DNA from: Lachnospiraceae bacterium | GTDB lineage: Bacteria > Bacillota > Clostridia > Lachnospirales > Lachnospiraceae | Direction: 5' to 3' | NCBI GenBank assembly: GCA_910575005.1 | Contig: CAJTCL010000008.1 | Coordinates: forward strand, 76,277 to 140,276 | DNA length: 64,000 nt | Shown here: piece by piece, positions 16,640 through 25,501 of the stretch | Numbering within the stretch: the stretch's first letter is position 1 | Layout: every line of letters begins with the position of its first letter | Position numbers and translations under genes: made by a program | Notes under the pieces: model-generated | Seen by the model: only the letters and a program-made list of their open reading frames with translations | What the model was told of the DNA's origin: nothing | The model's database searches: none

Positions 16640-18091
16640 TTATACATTAATCTCTGCTGTCATACCCAAAAATTCTCTGTTCTCTTCCAAAATCGGATTT
16701 ACTATCTCCGTCAAGAATTTTTCTACCTGCAGAGGAGCACGTCCCACATATTTTGAGGGATCCATAGAATTTTCCAATTCTTCCAATGTCAAGTTAAATG
16801 CTGGATCTTGGGCAATCAATTCCAACAGATTATTGTCCTTGCCCTCCACCTTAACATTTTTTCCAGCCTCCATAGAGAGCTGACGAATTTTTTCATGCAT
16901 TTCCTGACGGTTGCCGCCGTTTTTCACCGCATCCATCATAATATTCTCAGTGGCCATAAAAGGCAGCTCAGACATCATATGCTTGCGAATTACCTTATCA
17001 TAGACTACCAGCCCATCTACCACATTCAGACACAAGTCCAAGATTCCATCCACCGCCAGAAATCCTTCTGGAATGGAAAGACGTTTATTGGCAGAATCGT
17101 CTAAGGTTCTCTCAAACCACTGAACGGCAGAGGTGATCGCCGGATTTAAAGCATCTACCATCACATAACGCGCAAGAGAGGCAATACGCTCACTTCTCAT
17201 TGGATTTCTCTTATATGCCATCGCTGAGGAACCAATCTGATTTTTCTCAAAAGGTTCTTCTACTTCCTTTAAATGCTGAAGCAGACGGATATCATTAGAC
17301 ATCTTATGTGCACTGGCCGCAATCCCCGCAAGAACATTCAGTACCCTGGTATCTACCTTTCTAGAATATGTCTGGCCAGATACTGCATAACAATACGCAA
17401 AGCCCATTTTCTTTGCAATCATCGGGTCGATCTTGTCAATGGTCTCCTGATCCCCTGCAAACAACTCCTGAAAACTTGCCTGTGTTCCAGTGGTTCCTTT
17501 AGAACCCAGCAGCTTCAAACTTCCAATCACATACTCCAAATCTTCCAAATCCATCAAAAACTCTTGCAGCCACAATGTGGCACGTTTTCCAACTGTTGTG
17601 GGCTGCGCCGGCTGAAAATGGGTAAAAGCAAGCGTTGGAAGATCTTTATAAGTATCTGCAAATTTGGCCAACTCTGCCATCACATTTACCAGCTTCTTGC
17701 GCACAAGTTTTAAAGCCTCATCCATCACTATAATATCTGTATTATCTCCTACATAACAAGAAGTCGCCCCCAAATGGATGATTCCTGCCGCCTTTGGACA
17801 TTGCTGTCCATAGGCATACACATGACTCATCACATCATGGCGCACTTGTTTTTCCCGCTCTTTGGCAACCTCATAGTTAATATCATCCACATGACTTTTT
17901 AATTCATCAATTTGTTCCTGTGTAATGACTGGCTTACCATCTTCGCTCAATCCAAGCTCCATCTCTGTTTCCGCAAGGGCAATCCACAGCTTCCTCCAAG
18001 TACGAAATTTCATATCTGGTGAAAAAATATATTGCATTTCCTTGCTCGCATAACGCTCAGATAGAGGGCTGTTGTATCTGTCTGTTGACAT
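16640..18091 (-). CDS. purB: Adenylosuccinate lyase
   Basis: A 483-residue fumarase-superfamily lyase that acts twice in purine synthesis (SAICAR to AICAR, adenylosuccinate to AMP). Signature GSSAMAYKRNPMRSERIA (mobile catalytic loop with its Ser) is intact, as are IIHLGATSCYVGDNTD and TTGTQASFQELF. The long form with YASKEMQYIFSPDMKF at the N-terminus is the eukaryote-like type found in Lachnospiraceae. AGAGGAG precedes ATG. It follows purF after a 210-bp spacer containing repeats, so it may be transcribed partly on its own. Confidence 0.95.
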   Translation of the reverse strand: MSTDRYNSPLSERYASKEMQYIFSPDMKFRTWRKLWIALAETEMELGLSEDGKPVITQEQIDELKSHVDDINYEVAKEREKQVRHDVMSHVYAYGQQCPKAAGIIHLGATSCYVGDNTDIIVMDEALKLVRKKLVNVMAELAKFADTYKDLPTLAFTHFQPAQPTTVGKRATLWLQEFLMDLEDLEYVIGSLKLLGSKGTTGTQASFQELFAGDQETIDKIDPMIAKKMGFAYCYAVSGQTYSRKVDTRVLNVLAGIAASAHKMSNDIRLLQHLKEVEEPFEKNQIGSSAMAYKRNPMRSERIASLARYVMVDALNPAITSAVQWFERTLDDSANKRLSIPEGFLAVDGILDLCLNVVDGLVVYDKVIRKHMMSELPFMATENIMMDAVKNGGNRQEMHEKIRQLSMEAGKNVKVEGKDNNLLELIAQDPAFNLTLEELENSMDPSKYVGRAPLQVEKFLTEIVNPILEENREFLGMTAEINV

Positions 18092-18128
18092 AATTTTTCT
18101 CCTCTTTGTATATTAAATAGTATCTTCA

Positions 18129-18299
18129 CTTCTTCTTGGTGGCCGTTGCACTCCAATGTCCTTTATCTTGTCGCAGACTGCCTGCAACTTTCACCTCGAA
18201 TTCGCTTTGCTCTTCTCGGTGGCCGTTGCACCTTTAAATATCCTTGCAGAAACATTTTCATACAAGTATGAATGTTTCTGCTTCGGCTATTCGCAGTCT
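18129..18299 (-). repeat. Repeat-rich purF-purB spacer
   Basis: CTTGGTGGCCGTTGCAC (about 18135) recurs as CTCGGTGGCCGTTGCAC (about 18217). A long hairpin follows (GCAGAAACAT...GTATGAATGTTTCTGC, about 18246-18281), and GCAGACTGC (about 18174) is inverted as GCAGTCTGC (about 18292). No ORF or known riboswitch is recognised; it could be an intergenic repeat or processing element. Confidence 0.5.
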
Positions 18300-18301
18300 G
18301 C

Positions 18302-19747
18302 TTATCGCTCATAATCTCCTCTTATGTCTTGGGTAGGGGGTTCCATTGGATAGGTTCCGGTAAAACATCCTTTACAGATCGGAAGTTCTTCCACCATTTC
18401 GGCCAAACGATCTACACTCAGATATCCAAGACTATCCGCTCCGATAATCTCACAGATCTCTTCCACCGTACGATTATAGGCAATCAATTGTTTTCTCTCT
18501 GGAATATCTGTTCCAAAATAACAGGGCCACAAAAACGGGGGCGAAGCAATTCTCACATGAACCTCGATGGCTCCCGCCTCCCGCAGCATACGCACAATAC
18601 GGTCAGATGTCGTTCCTCTAACAATAGAATCATCAATCATAATCACACGTTTTCCCCGCACTGCTTCTGCCAGCACATTTAGTTTTACTCTGACACTAGA
18701 CTCTCGATTGCTCTGTTTGGGCTTAATAAAAGTTCTCCCTACATAACTGTTCTTGACAAATGCAGTGCCATAGGGGATCCCTGATTCCATAGAATAACCC
18801 AGCGCTGCTGCATTACCAGATTCTGGCACACCGACCACCAAATCTGCCTCCACTGGTGAATCCATAGCAAGGAATTTTCCAGCTTTAATTCTGGAAGCAT
18901 AGACACTGACCCCATCAATATGGCTGTCTGACCTTGAAAAATAAATATATTCAAATACACATCTGGCCTCTTTTTGTTTGGGCAGACAAAGGCTTGTATC
19001 AGAACTAATGCCCTCTGGTGTAATTGTCACCACTTCTCCTGGAAGTACATCCCTCACATACTCAGCACCGATTGTCTCTAAAGCACATGTCTCAGAAGCT
19101 ATCATATAAGCGTCATCCCGTTTTCCAATACAAAGCGGTTTAAATCCAAAAGGATCCCGCGCTCCCACTAATTTTCTAGGGCTCATCACTACTAAAGAAA
19201 ATGCTCCTTTAATTTTGCCTGCTGCCCGCTTTACTGCTTCTTCCACAGACTTGGAGGTGAGACGCTCTCTAGCAATATGATAGGCGATTACCTCAGAGTC
19301 AATGGTAGTCTGAAAGATTGCTCCTGTATATTCTAACTCCTGCCGCAGTTCGTTGGCATTAATCAGATTTCCATTATGGGCTAATACCAAAGTTCCCTTG
19401 ACATAATTTAAGACTAATGGCTGGGCATTTTCTCGGGTGGAGGCTCCAGCAGTGGAATACCTCACATGTCCCACACCGATATCGCCTTTCATCCCATCTA
19501 AGGTTTCCTGAGTAAATACCTCATTTACCAGGCCCATGCCTTTATATGAATTTACTTTTCCTTTGGGACCGTTTGTCTCACTGACTGCGATTCCACAACT
19601 CTCCTGCCCTCTATGCTGTAAAGCAAAGAGACCATAGTAAATGGTGGACGCCACATCATTTCCACCAAAATCATACATGCCAAAGACGCCACATTCCTCA
19701 TGCAGCTCATCAAAACTTGTATTTTTTTCTATTTTATTGTTATTCAT
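18302..19747 (-). CDS. purF: Amidophosphoribosyltransferase
   Basis: First committed enzyme of purine synthesis: PRPP + glutamine to phosphoribosylamine, 481 residues. A short propeptide precedes the Ntn nucleophile in HEECGVFGMYDF (Cys19). The phosphoribosyltransferase PRPP loop is VIMIDDSIVRGTT, and ICKGCFTGTYP near the C-terminus with other Cys fits the Fe-S-containing Bacillus-type PurF. ATG 19747 lies 18 bp after purC, so the two are cotranscribed. Confidence 0.97.
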   Translation of the reverse strand: MNNNKIEKNTSFDELHEECGVFGMYDFGGNDVASTIYYGLFALQHRGQESCGIAVSETNGPKGKVNSYKGMGLVNEVFTQETLDGMKGDIGVGHVRYSTAGASTRENAQPLVLNYVKGTLVLAHNGNLINANELRQELEYTGAIFQTTIDSEVIAYHIARERLTSKSVEEAVKRAAGKIKGAFSLVVMSPRKLVGARDPFGFKPLCIGKRDDAYMIASETCALETIGAEYVRDVLPGEVVTITPEGISSDTSLCLPKQKEARCVFEYIYFSRSDSHIDGVSVYASRIKAGKFLAMDSPVEADLVVGVPESGNAAALGYSMESGIPYGTAFVKNSYVGRTFIKPKQSNRESSVRVKLNVLAEAVRGKRVIMIDDSIVRGTTSDRIVRMLREAGAIEVHVRIASPPFLWPCYFGTDIPERKQLIAYNRTVEEICEIIGADSLGYLSVDRLAEMVEELPICKGCFTGTYPMEPPTQDIRGDYER

Positions 19748-19765
19748 ACAATTCTCCAGTTGGGT

Positions 19766-20644
19766 TTACCCAAACTTTTCTCCAGTTAAAAGTTCATATG
19801 CCTCTTTATATTTATCAACTGTTTTCTCCACTACCTCTTCTGGAAGTAGATAACCGCTTTCTGGATTTTCTTTTAACCAATCCCTGACAAACTGTTTGTC
19901 AAATGAAGGTTGTGATTTTCCAGGAGCATAACCCTCCACCGGCCAAAATCTAGAGCTGTCTGGAGTAAGCATCTCATCTCCGAGAACTACTTCCCCATTT
20001 TCATTCAAGCCAAATTCAAACTTTGTATCAGCAATAATAATTCCTCTGTTTCGCGCATATTCTGCACATTTTTTATACAACTTAATCGTACAATCCTTAA
20101 GAATCTCAGCGTACTCAGCACCTTTTCCTGGATGAAGCTTTTCAAGAATTTCCACTGTGTCCTCAAATGTGATATGCTCATCATGAAGGCCAAGATCTGC
20201 TTTTGTGGTCGGGGTATAAATTGGCTCTGGAAGCTGCTCTGATTCCTGCAGTCCTTCTGGTAATTTAATACCACACACTGTACCATCTTTCTGATAGCTT
20301 TCCCAACCACTGCCTGTAATATAACCGCGTACAATACACTCCACCGGCAGCATACGAAGCTTCTTACATTTCATACTATTTCCATCAAATTTTTCCTTAT
20401 GGAAAAATTCCGGCATCTGTGTAACATCAGTGGAAATCATATGATTGGGTACAATATCCTTTGTAAACTCAAACCAAAATTTAGACATTTGTGTTAAAAT
20501 TGCACCTTTCTGTGTAATTTCATTCTTTAAAATCACATCAAAGGCAGAGATTCTGTCTGTCGCCACAATGACCATACTGTCTCCATTGTCGTAAACTTCA
20601 CGCACTTTTCCTTCTTTTACCGGTTTCAATTCCTGAATACTCAT
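19766..20644 (-). CDS. purC: SAICAR synthetase
   Basis: Phosphoribosylaminoimidazole-succinocarboxamide synthase, 292 residues, ATP-dependent joining of aspartate to CAIR. Motifs: GKVREVYDNGDSMVIVATDRISAFDVIL at the N-terminus, LPVECIVRGYITGSGWESY in the middle, and FEFGLNENGEVVLGDEMLTPDSSRFWP. First gene of the purC-purF(-purB) run; a good sigma-A promoter lies about 70 bp upstream. Confidence 0.97.
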   Translation of the reverse strand: MSIQELKPVKEGKVREVYDNGDSMVIVATDRISAFDVILKNEITQKGAILTQMSKFWFEFTKDIVPNHMISTDVTQMPEFFHKEKFDGNSMKCKKLRMLPVECIVRGYITGSGWESYQKDGTVCGIKLPEGLQESEQLPEPIYTPTTKADLGLHDEHITFEDTVEILEKLHPGKGAEYAEILKDCTIKLYKKCAEYARNRGIIIADTKFEFGLNENGEVVLGDEMLTPDSSRFWPVEGYAPGKSQPSFDKQFVRDWLKENPESGYLLPEEVVEKTVDKYKEAYELLTGEKFG

Positions 20645-20707
20645 GGTTGTCCTCCATTCTCACTTTCTCTGGTACATTTACGCTGTTAAAGTCACATATT
20701 CGGATTC

Positions 20708-20737
20708 ATTATAATACAGGCTCTTTTCATTCGTCAA
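20708..20737 (-). promoter_or_regulatory. Sigma-A promoter of purC
   Basis: On the minus strand TTGACG (20732-20737), 18-nt spacer, TATAAT (20708-20713). No purine riboswitch core is recognised in the short leader. Confidence 0.65.
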
Positions 20738-20779
20738 TGAAATTCCCTTGTCATACGATCTTTTAATTGTAGAAAATTT

Positions 20780-20808
20780 TTGTTGTTTCTTAAAATATTT
20801 TGTATAAA
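20780..20808 (+). promoter_or_regulatory. Sigma-A promoter upstream of repeat copy 2 and the PilZ gene
   Basis: TTGTTG, 17-nt spacer, TG-extended TATAAA (20803-20808). If used, the transcript leader contains the whole structured repeat at 20869-21039 before the PilZ gene. Confidence 0.5.
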
Positions 20809-20868
20809 TTGCGGGGAGAAAGCAACTTGCCATTCCCTTTTCATCATGATAAACTTATAAGAAAATAA

Positions 20869-21039
20869 GTAACTGTTCAGAAGCTCAAGGAAATAGCAAT
20901 TAGACCTTTCAAATTTATTTAAAAGGGATAAATGTCTATTTCCTTGAGGGTAATAATCCCCTTAGCCGCAACCAAAAGCCTCTTTAGAGACGTATGATAG
21001 CTTTGCTGGCATGTCTGCGGCTTGTGTCTAAATAGTTAC
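20869..21039 (+). repeat. Structured repeat element, copy 2 (171 nt)
   Basis: Same architecture as copy 1: GTAACTGTTCAGA at the left and TCTAAATAGTTAC at the right. The main stem is CTCAAGGAAATAG with CTATTTCCTTGAG, a double change (CCTGG/CCAGG in copy 1, CAAGG/CCTTG here) that keeps the pairing. The loop TTTCAAATTTATTTAAAAGGG and the GATAGCTTTGCTGGCATGTCTG segment are conserved. It ends only 38 bp before the PilZ ATG and probably lies in its leader. Confidence 0.8.
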
Positions 21040-21077
21040 AAACATAAAATAAAAATTTAGAAGGAGGAAAACCATTT

Positions 21078-21440
21078 ATGTTGGAAAAAAGAAGAAGTCC
21101 GCGTGTTCCTTTAAAACTTAACTTTCATATCTGTGATTTGTACAAACATGATTCTACTGATATTCATCATCTAAAAGCTCCTATTGTGCTGACAGACATC
21201 TCAGAATATGGGATCGGATTTATTTCCGAATGCCTCCTTCCTTTACAATACCATTTTAAAATGACTTTGAATTTAGAAAAAAATAAAGAATCACTTGTAG
21301 TTTTGAAAATTATTCGCTGCCTGGCAGTCGGCCATAGCCATTATTCTTATGGCTGTGAATTTATTGCATTGGACGACACTGTCAAACAAAGCATTCGCGA
21401 ATATGCTGCAAGCAAAACAAAATATTTTGAAAAATGTTAA
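21078..21440 (+). CDS. PilZ-domain c-di-GMP-binding protein
   Basis: A 120-residue stand-alone PilZ domain. Both c-di-GMP contact motifs are present: RRSPR (RxxxR, residues 5-9) and DISEYG ((D/N)xSxxG, about 42-47). The ending CEFIALDDTVKQSIREYAA matches the terminal helix. AGAAGGAGG precedes ATG 21078. Such proteins often modulate flagella or exopolysaccharide; no partner gene is adjacent. A terminator follows. Confidence 0.88.
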   Translation: MLEKRRSPRVPLKLNFHICDLYKHDSTDIHHLKAPIVLTDISEYGIGFISECLLPLQYHFKMTLNLEKNKESLVVLKIIRCLAVGHSHYSYGCEFIALDDTVKQSIREYAASKTKYFEKC

Positions 21441-21460
21441 TTGATAATTATTTCCAGTTA

Positions 21461-21498
21461 TAGACCCAAGTCTTTTAGAAATGAAAGGTTTGGGTCTA
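21461..21498 (+). terminator. Terminator after the PilZ gene
   Basis: TAGACCCAA / TTTGGGTCTA arms followed by TCTTAATTTTTG. Confidence 0.75.
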
Positions 21499-21583
21499 TC
21501 TTAATTTTTGTCTGTACATATACACATTACACTAGCACATCATATCATCTACTTAGACAAACTTCCATTGTAAATTACTCAAC

Positions 21584-21624
21584 TTGACAAATATCAATAA
21601 ATTATATATACTGAACATAGTTCA
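21584..21624 (+). promoter_or_regulatory. Promoter of the TetR gene with overlapping operator
   Basis: TTGACA (21584-21589), 17-nt spacer, TATACT (21607-21612). The perfect palindrome TGAACATAGTTCA (21612-21624) begins at the -10 and covers the transcription start. The same palindrome recurs at 22245 before the next genes, so it is the likely TetR operator. Confidence 0.7.
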
Positions 21625-21644
21625 TTTTGCAGGGAGGTTGCTAT

Positions 21645-22202
21645 TTGAATACAGTTGTTACTTCAAAAGAAACAATTTTAAATGTAAGTCGAGAACTCAT
21701 TCAAAAACAAGGTTTTCCAGCAGTCAATATCAGGGCTGTGGCAAAAGCGTGCAATATCTCTGTCGGCTCCATCTATAATTATTTCAATTCTAAAACAGAT
21801 TTAATTGCGGCAACGGTGGAAAGTGTCTGGTGTGATATCTTTCGTTTCCCAGAAAATATGGAAACATTTCATAGCTTTACAAGTTGTGTGGAATGGATTT
21901 TTGACAGTATCAGAAAAGGTGATGAAAAATATCCTGGTTTTTTCACATTGCACGCGATGGGCTTTATAGGAGAAGATAAATCAAATGGACAAAAACTCAT
22001 GGCACAATCATGGCAACATATTCAAGAACATCTCCACCTGGTTCTTACAAATGATACACAGATTCGTTCTGAAGTTTTTGATGAAAACTTTACCTCTGAA
22101 AAATTTGCAGAAATTATATTTTCTCTGATCATCTCTGCACTGTTGCAGCACAATTATGATTGTAGTGGCATATTGGCTATGATTCGCAGAGTCATTTATT
22201 GA
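21645..22202 (+). CDS. TetR/AcrR-family transcriptional repressor
   Basis: A 185-residue repressor. The N-terminal helix-turn-helix reads ILNVSRELIQKQGFPAVNIRAVAKACNISVGSIYNYFNSKTDLI, a textbook TetR_N domain; the rest is a helical ligand domain. The best start is TTG at 21645, 7 nt after GGGAGG; the ATG-free frame upstream has no ribosome site. It likely represses itself and the two membrane genes downstream through TGAAC-N3-GTTCA. The inducer is unknown. Confidence 0.88.
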   Translation: MNTVVTSKETILNVSRELIQKQGFPAVNIRAVAKACNISVGSIYNYFNSKTDLIAATVESVWCDIFRFPENMETFHSFTSCVEWIFDSIRKGDEKYPGFFTLHAMGFIGEDKSNGQKLMAQSWQHIQEHLHLVLTNDTQIRSEVFDENFTSEKFAEIIFSLIISALLQHNYDCSGILAMIRRVIY

Positions 22203-22205
22203 TAA

Positions 22206-22232
22206 AAAATCCCGTCAGAAATCGGGTTTTTT
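22206..22232 (+). terminator. Terminator after the TetR gene
   Basis: AATCCCG / CGGGTTT hairpin followed by TTTTTTT, directly before the second operator. Confidence 0.7.
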
Positions 22233-22244
22233 TATAGACAAAAA

Positions 22245-22257
22245 TGAACATTGTTCA
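22245..22257 (+). promoter_or_regulatory. Second TetR-type operator TGAACATTGTTCA
   Basis: Palindrome with the same half-sites as 21612-21624. It sits 18 bp before the GTG of the membrane gene; a possible -10 TATAGA lies just upstream, but no clear -35 at the right distance. Confidence 0.65.
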
Positions 22258-22275
22258 GAAATGAGGTTCGCTTTT

Positions 22276-22701
22276 GTGAAAGTTAAGAAAAAAACTCTTT
22301 TGTTGATTGCATGTCTTGTGTGGACGATCGCTGGATTCAACATTCTAAGGATTGGGATTTTGGCATATCAGCCTTATTTGTCAATTATTAATCTTTTTCT
22401 GTCTGTTGCTGTATTTGCTGTGTTTCAACATTTTATTTTTGGACGCTTAGTACAAAAACACACGAAAAGAATTATTAGCTATACAGAAGATTCCCAATTT
22501 TTCTTAAAATTTTTTGACATGAAAGCTTTTATCATTATGGCTGTTATGATTACTAGTGGTATTTATCTACGAACCTCAGGACTTGCCCCAGAACATTTTA
22601 TTGCCGTATTCTATTCTGGTTTAGGAGCTTCTCTATTTTTAGCAGGAATATTGTTCGGCAAAAATTATTATAACGCTATTAACCACAAATTCACTAATTA
22701 A
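22276..22701 (+). CDS. Four-helix membrane protein, TetR-regulated
   Basis: About 141 residues beginning MKVKKKTLLLIACLVWTIAGFN. GTG 22276 is preferred because GAGG lies 9 nt upstream; an ATG at 22261 would abut the operator without a ribosome site. Hydrophobic spans are at about 7-24, 32-55, 83-100 and 111-130, with a basic loop QKHTKRIISYTED. No family recognised. The next gene starts 16 bp downstream. Confidence 0.7.
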   Translation: MKVKKKTLLLIACLVWTIAGFNILRIGILAYQPYLSIINLFLSVAVFAVFQHFIFGRLVQKHTKRIISYTEDSQFFLKFFDMKAFIIMAVMITSGIYLRTSGLAPEHFIAVFYSGLGASLFLAGILFGKNYYNAINHKFTN

Positions 22702-22717
22702 AAGAAAGGAAAATTTT

Positions 22718-23386
22718 ATGCAAGCTATTGTGGAAACTCTATTTGATGCAGTATATTTAATCTCTGTGATTACAATTGGACTGACTATGATTGCCAAAAG
22801 TAATGGCAACAAGCAATACCGGTTATTTGGTATCATGGCTGTGGTGCTAGGCGCTGGTGATTCGTTCCATCTCGTTCCTCGTGCTGTGGCACTGTGCACA
22901 ACAGGGCTTGACCATTTTACTACAGCTCTAGGTACAGGAAAACTTATTACTTCTATCACTATGACAATTTTTTATATTATCCTCTATTATGTATGGCGCA
23001 TCAGATATCAAATCAATGGACAAACAGGTATCACTATCACAGTATACTTATTATCTATACTGCGCATTATCTTGTGTCTGTTTCCACAGAATGGGTGGCT
23101 CAGTGCAAACGCCTCTTTTTCATGGGGCATTTATCGCAATATTCCTTTTGCCTTGTTGGGATTATTGATTATTGTCCTGTTTTATAACAGTGCAAAGGAA
23201 CACAACGATTCACAATTTAAATATATGTGGCTGACGATTGTTCTTAGTTTTGGTTTCTATATTCCTGTTGTTCTTTGGGCCGACACCATCCCAATGATTG
23301 GTATGCTAATGATTCCCAAAACATGTGCCTATGTATGGACCGTTCTGATTGGCTTTCATAGTATGAAAAAGGAAAACAACAGATAA
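22718..23386 (+). CDS. Seven-helix membrane protein, TetR-regulated
   Basis: A 222-residue, very hydrophobic protein with about seven transmembrane segments, starting at ATG after AAAGAAAGGA. Charged or polar residues occur within membrane segments (GAGDSFHLVPRAVAL near residue 48), which may mark a conserved site. It looks like the second subunit of a small membrane system with the preceding gene, controlled by the TetR regulator. I do not recognise the family; transport or lipid modification are possible. Confidence 0.7.
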   Translation: MQAIVETLFDAVYLISVITIGLTMIAKSNGNKQYRLFGIMAVVLGAGDSFHLVPRAVALCTTGLDHFTTALGTGKLITSITMTIFYIILYYVWRIRYQINGQTGITITVYLLSILRIILCLFPQNGWLSANASFSWGIYRNIPFALLGLLIIVLFYNSAKEHNDSQFKYMWLTIVLSFGFYIPVVLWADTIPMIGMLMIPKTCAYVWTVLIGFHSMKKENNR

Positions 23387-23501
23387 GAAATATTATGTAG
23401 TTCTATTACCTATTCTTATCCTTGTTATAGCTTTGATTAGAAACTCCAATTTCAGAATACCTCGGCGTTCTTGCGTCTTTATTCACCCCATCTAACAGTA
23501 A

Positions 23502-23539
23502 AGGGCGATATGTTTCCCTCACTAGAAACATATCGCCCT
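23502..23539 (+). terminator. Strong hairpin after the TetR-regulated operon
   Basis: Perfect 15-bp arms AGGGCGATATGTTTC / GAAACATATCGCCCT; T-run is weak, so it may act in both directions. Confidence 0.65.
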
Positions 23540-23599
23540 ATGTTGACAATATTTATATTTTCATTCTATCTTTAATTCTTTCATTGTCTTATCCCAATA

Positions 23600-23805
23600 T
23601 CCCCGTTGCAGTCAAATACCCCGCAGCAAGCTGATGGGGCATGTCTTAGCTTGTTTTTAGCAAGTTCGCCCCAAGGGACAGGCTATTTGTACCCACAGGG
23701 CACTTACCCTCGCGGCATTCGTCAAATATCCATGTATATCCAGAGGGCACTTAACATGGTTATTTCCCTAAGTGCCCTTTGGGTACATTGCTCGCTGGAA
23801 TAAAA
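23600..23805. repeat. Intergenic inverted-repeat element
   Basis: TGTACCCACAGGGCACTTA (23688-23706) pairs with TAAGTGCCCT..GGGTACA (23769-23787), with another AGGGCACTTA copy in the loop. A CCCC-CAGC-GCTG-GGGG hairpin precedes it near 23620. The 65-codon plus-strand frame here has no ribosome site and low-complexity composition, so I regard it as non-coding. This fills most of the 420-bp gap between the membrane operon and gpmI. Confidence 0.5.
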
Positions 23806-23809
23806 TAAT

Positions 23810-25351
23810 TTACATTTTTACCAACAGAGATTTTCCAGTCATCTCGGCAGGCTGCTCCATACCCATAATCTCAATCAACGTTGGTGCAATATCTGCCAGA
23901 CAGCCGCCTTCTCTCAAAGTATATCCCTCTTTGTAATTGATCAGGATAAATGGCACTGGATTGATGGTATGTGCTGTAAAGCTCTCCCCTGTATTGTAGT
24001 CAATAAGCTGTTCCGCATTTCCGTGGTCTGCACACAGGAACATTGTTCCATCCACTTCCTTCAATGCAGCAACTGCTTTGCCCACACAAGTGTCCACAGC
24101 TTCCACTGCAGCAATAGCAGCGGATTCCACACCAGTATGTCCCACCATATCTGGATTGGCAAAATTGATGATAATCACATCATATTTATCTGATTTGATA
24201 GCTTCTACCAGTTTATCACACACTTCATAAGCACTCATTTCTGGCTTTAAATCATAAGTAGCAACCTTAGGGGAATTTACTAAAATACGATCTTCTCCTT
24301 TGTTTGGTTCTTCCACTCCGCCATTGAAAAAGAAAGTTACATGTGCATACTTTTCAGTCTCTGCAATTCTTGCCTGTGTCTTGCCATTAGCAGCCAAAAA
24401 CTGTCCAAACGTATTACTCAGTTCTACCTTGTGGAACGCCACAGATTTATTAGGAATCGTCACATCATATTCTGTAAAGCATACATATGTGACATCTTTT
24501 CTGGCTCCGCGATCAAACCCATCAAATTCATCCATGCAGAAAGTTCTAGTGATTTCCCTTGCACGGTCAGGGCGGAAATTAAAGAAAATAATGGTATCTT
24601 TGTCATTGACAGTCGCCACTGGATTACCATCCTTCTCCACTACTGTAGGCACTACAAACTCGTCCGTCACATCCTCTGCATAGGAAGCTGCCACTGCCTC
24701 CACTGCATTCTGGGCACGTTTTCCTTCTCCCAGTGCAATCGCACGGTAAGCCTGTTCCACACGCTCCCAGCGGTTGTCACGGTCCATAACATAATAACGT
24801 CCACTGACCGTTGCAATCTCACCGACACCAATCTCTTTCATCTTGCTCTCCAATTCCTCCATATAGCCTTTGCCGGAGGTGGGGGCTGTATCACGTCCAT
24901 CAAGGAAACAATGTACATAAACTTTTTCTATTCCCTCTCTTTTGGCCATTTCCAACAAACCATACAGATGGGTATTATGGCTGTGTACACCACCATCTGA
25001 CAACAATCCATATAGATGCAGCGCTGAATCATTGTCCTTGACATTTTTCATTCCTGCAAGTAAGGCTTCATTCTTAAAGAAATCACCATCTTCAATCTCC
25101 TTGCTAATTCTGGTAAGCTCCTGGTACACAATCCTCCCAGCACCCATATTCAAATGTCCAACTTCAGAATTTCCCATCTGACCATCAGGAAGTCCGACAG
25201 CAAGTCCACTGGCATTGCCCTTAACAAAAGGATATTCCTTCATTAATCCATCAAGATTAGGCGTCTTGGCCTGATAAACTGCATTCGCTTCATGCTTCTC
25301 ATTTAAACCAAATCCATCCATAATCATCAATACAGTGAGTTTCTTATTCAT
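23810..25351 (-). CDS. gpmI: 2,3-bisphosphoglycerate-independent phosphoglycerate mutase
   Basis: Glycolytic enzyme interconverting 3- and 2-phosphoglycerate, Mn-dependent alkaline-phosphatase fold, about 513 residues. The metal site begins [12 protein letters not shown], the phosphorylated Ser is in [21 protein letters not shown], and later ligands are in [11 protein letters not shown] and [16 protein letters not shown] precedes ATG 25351; the frame 8 codons upstream is not needed. Stands alone rather than in a gap-pgk-tpi operon. Confidence 0.96.
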   Translation of the reverse strand: MNKKLTVLMIMDGFGLNEKHEANAVYQAKTPNLDGLMKEYPFVKGNASGLAVGLPDGQMGNSEVGHLNMGAGRIVYQELTRISKEIEDGDFFKNEALLAGMKNVKDNDSALHLYGLLSDGGVHSHNTHLYGLLEMAKREGIEKVYVHCFLDGRDTAPTSGKGYMEELESKMKEIGVGEIATVSGRYYVMDRDNRWERVEQAYRAIALGEGKRAQNAVEAVAASYAEDVTDEFVVPTVVEKDGNPVATVNDKDTIIFFNFRPDRAREITRTFCMDEFDGFDRGARKDVTYVCFTEYDVTIPNKSVAFHKVELSNTFGQFLAANGKTQARIAETEKYAHVTFFFNGGVEEPNKGEDRILVNSPKVATYDLKPEMSAYEVCDKLVEAIKSDKYDVIIINFANPDMVGHTGVESAAIAAVEAVDTCVGKAVAALKEVDGTMFLCADHGNAEQLIDYNTGESFTAHTINPVPFILINYKEGYTLREGGCLADIAPTLIEIMGMEQPAEMTGKSLLVKM

Positions 25352-25501
25352 GATATTCTCCTCTTTTCTTTGCATTAAAATATCTACAATCTATCGTTTT
25401 TATTTTACCATGCAGTTCTAAAAAAAACAACTCTATCCTGAGAACTATCATATAATCGTCAATATGCCTGTTTGAAGCAACAGGGGCACAATAACAATTT
25501 C

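Noticed and set aside
20869-21039. Structured repeat before the PilZ gene as a c-di-GMP riboswitch
   Set aside because: The fold and conserved bases do not match GEMM-I/II as I know them, and the same element occurs before unrelated genes.
23606-23803. 65-codon plus-strand frame
   Set aside because: Lies in the palindromic repeat, no ribosome site, low-complexity translation.
24341-25000. 219-codon plus-strand frame
   Set aside because: Entirely antisense to gpmI, which has all catalytic motifs; no ribosome site.
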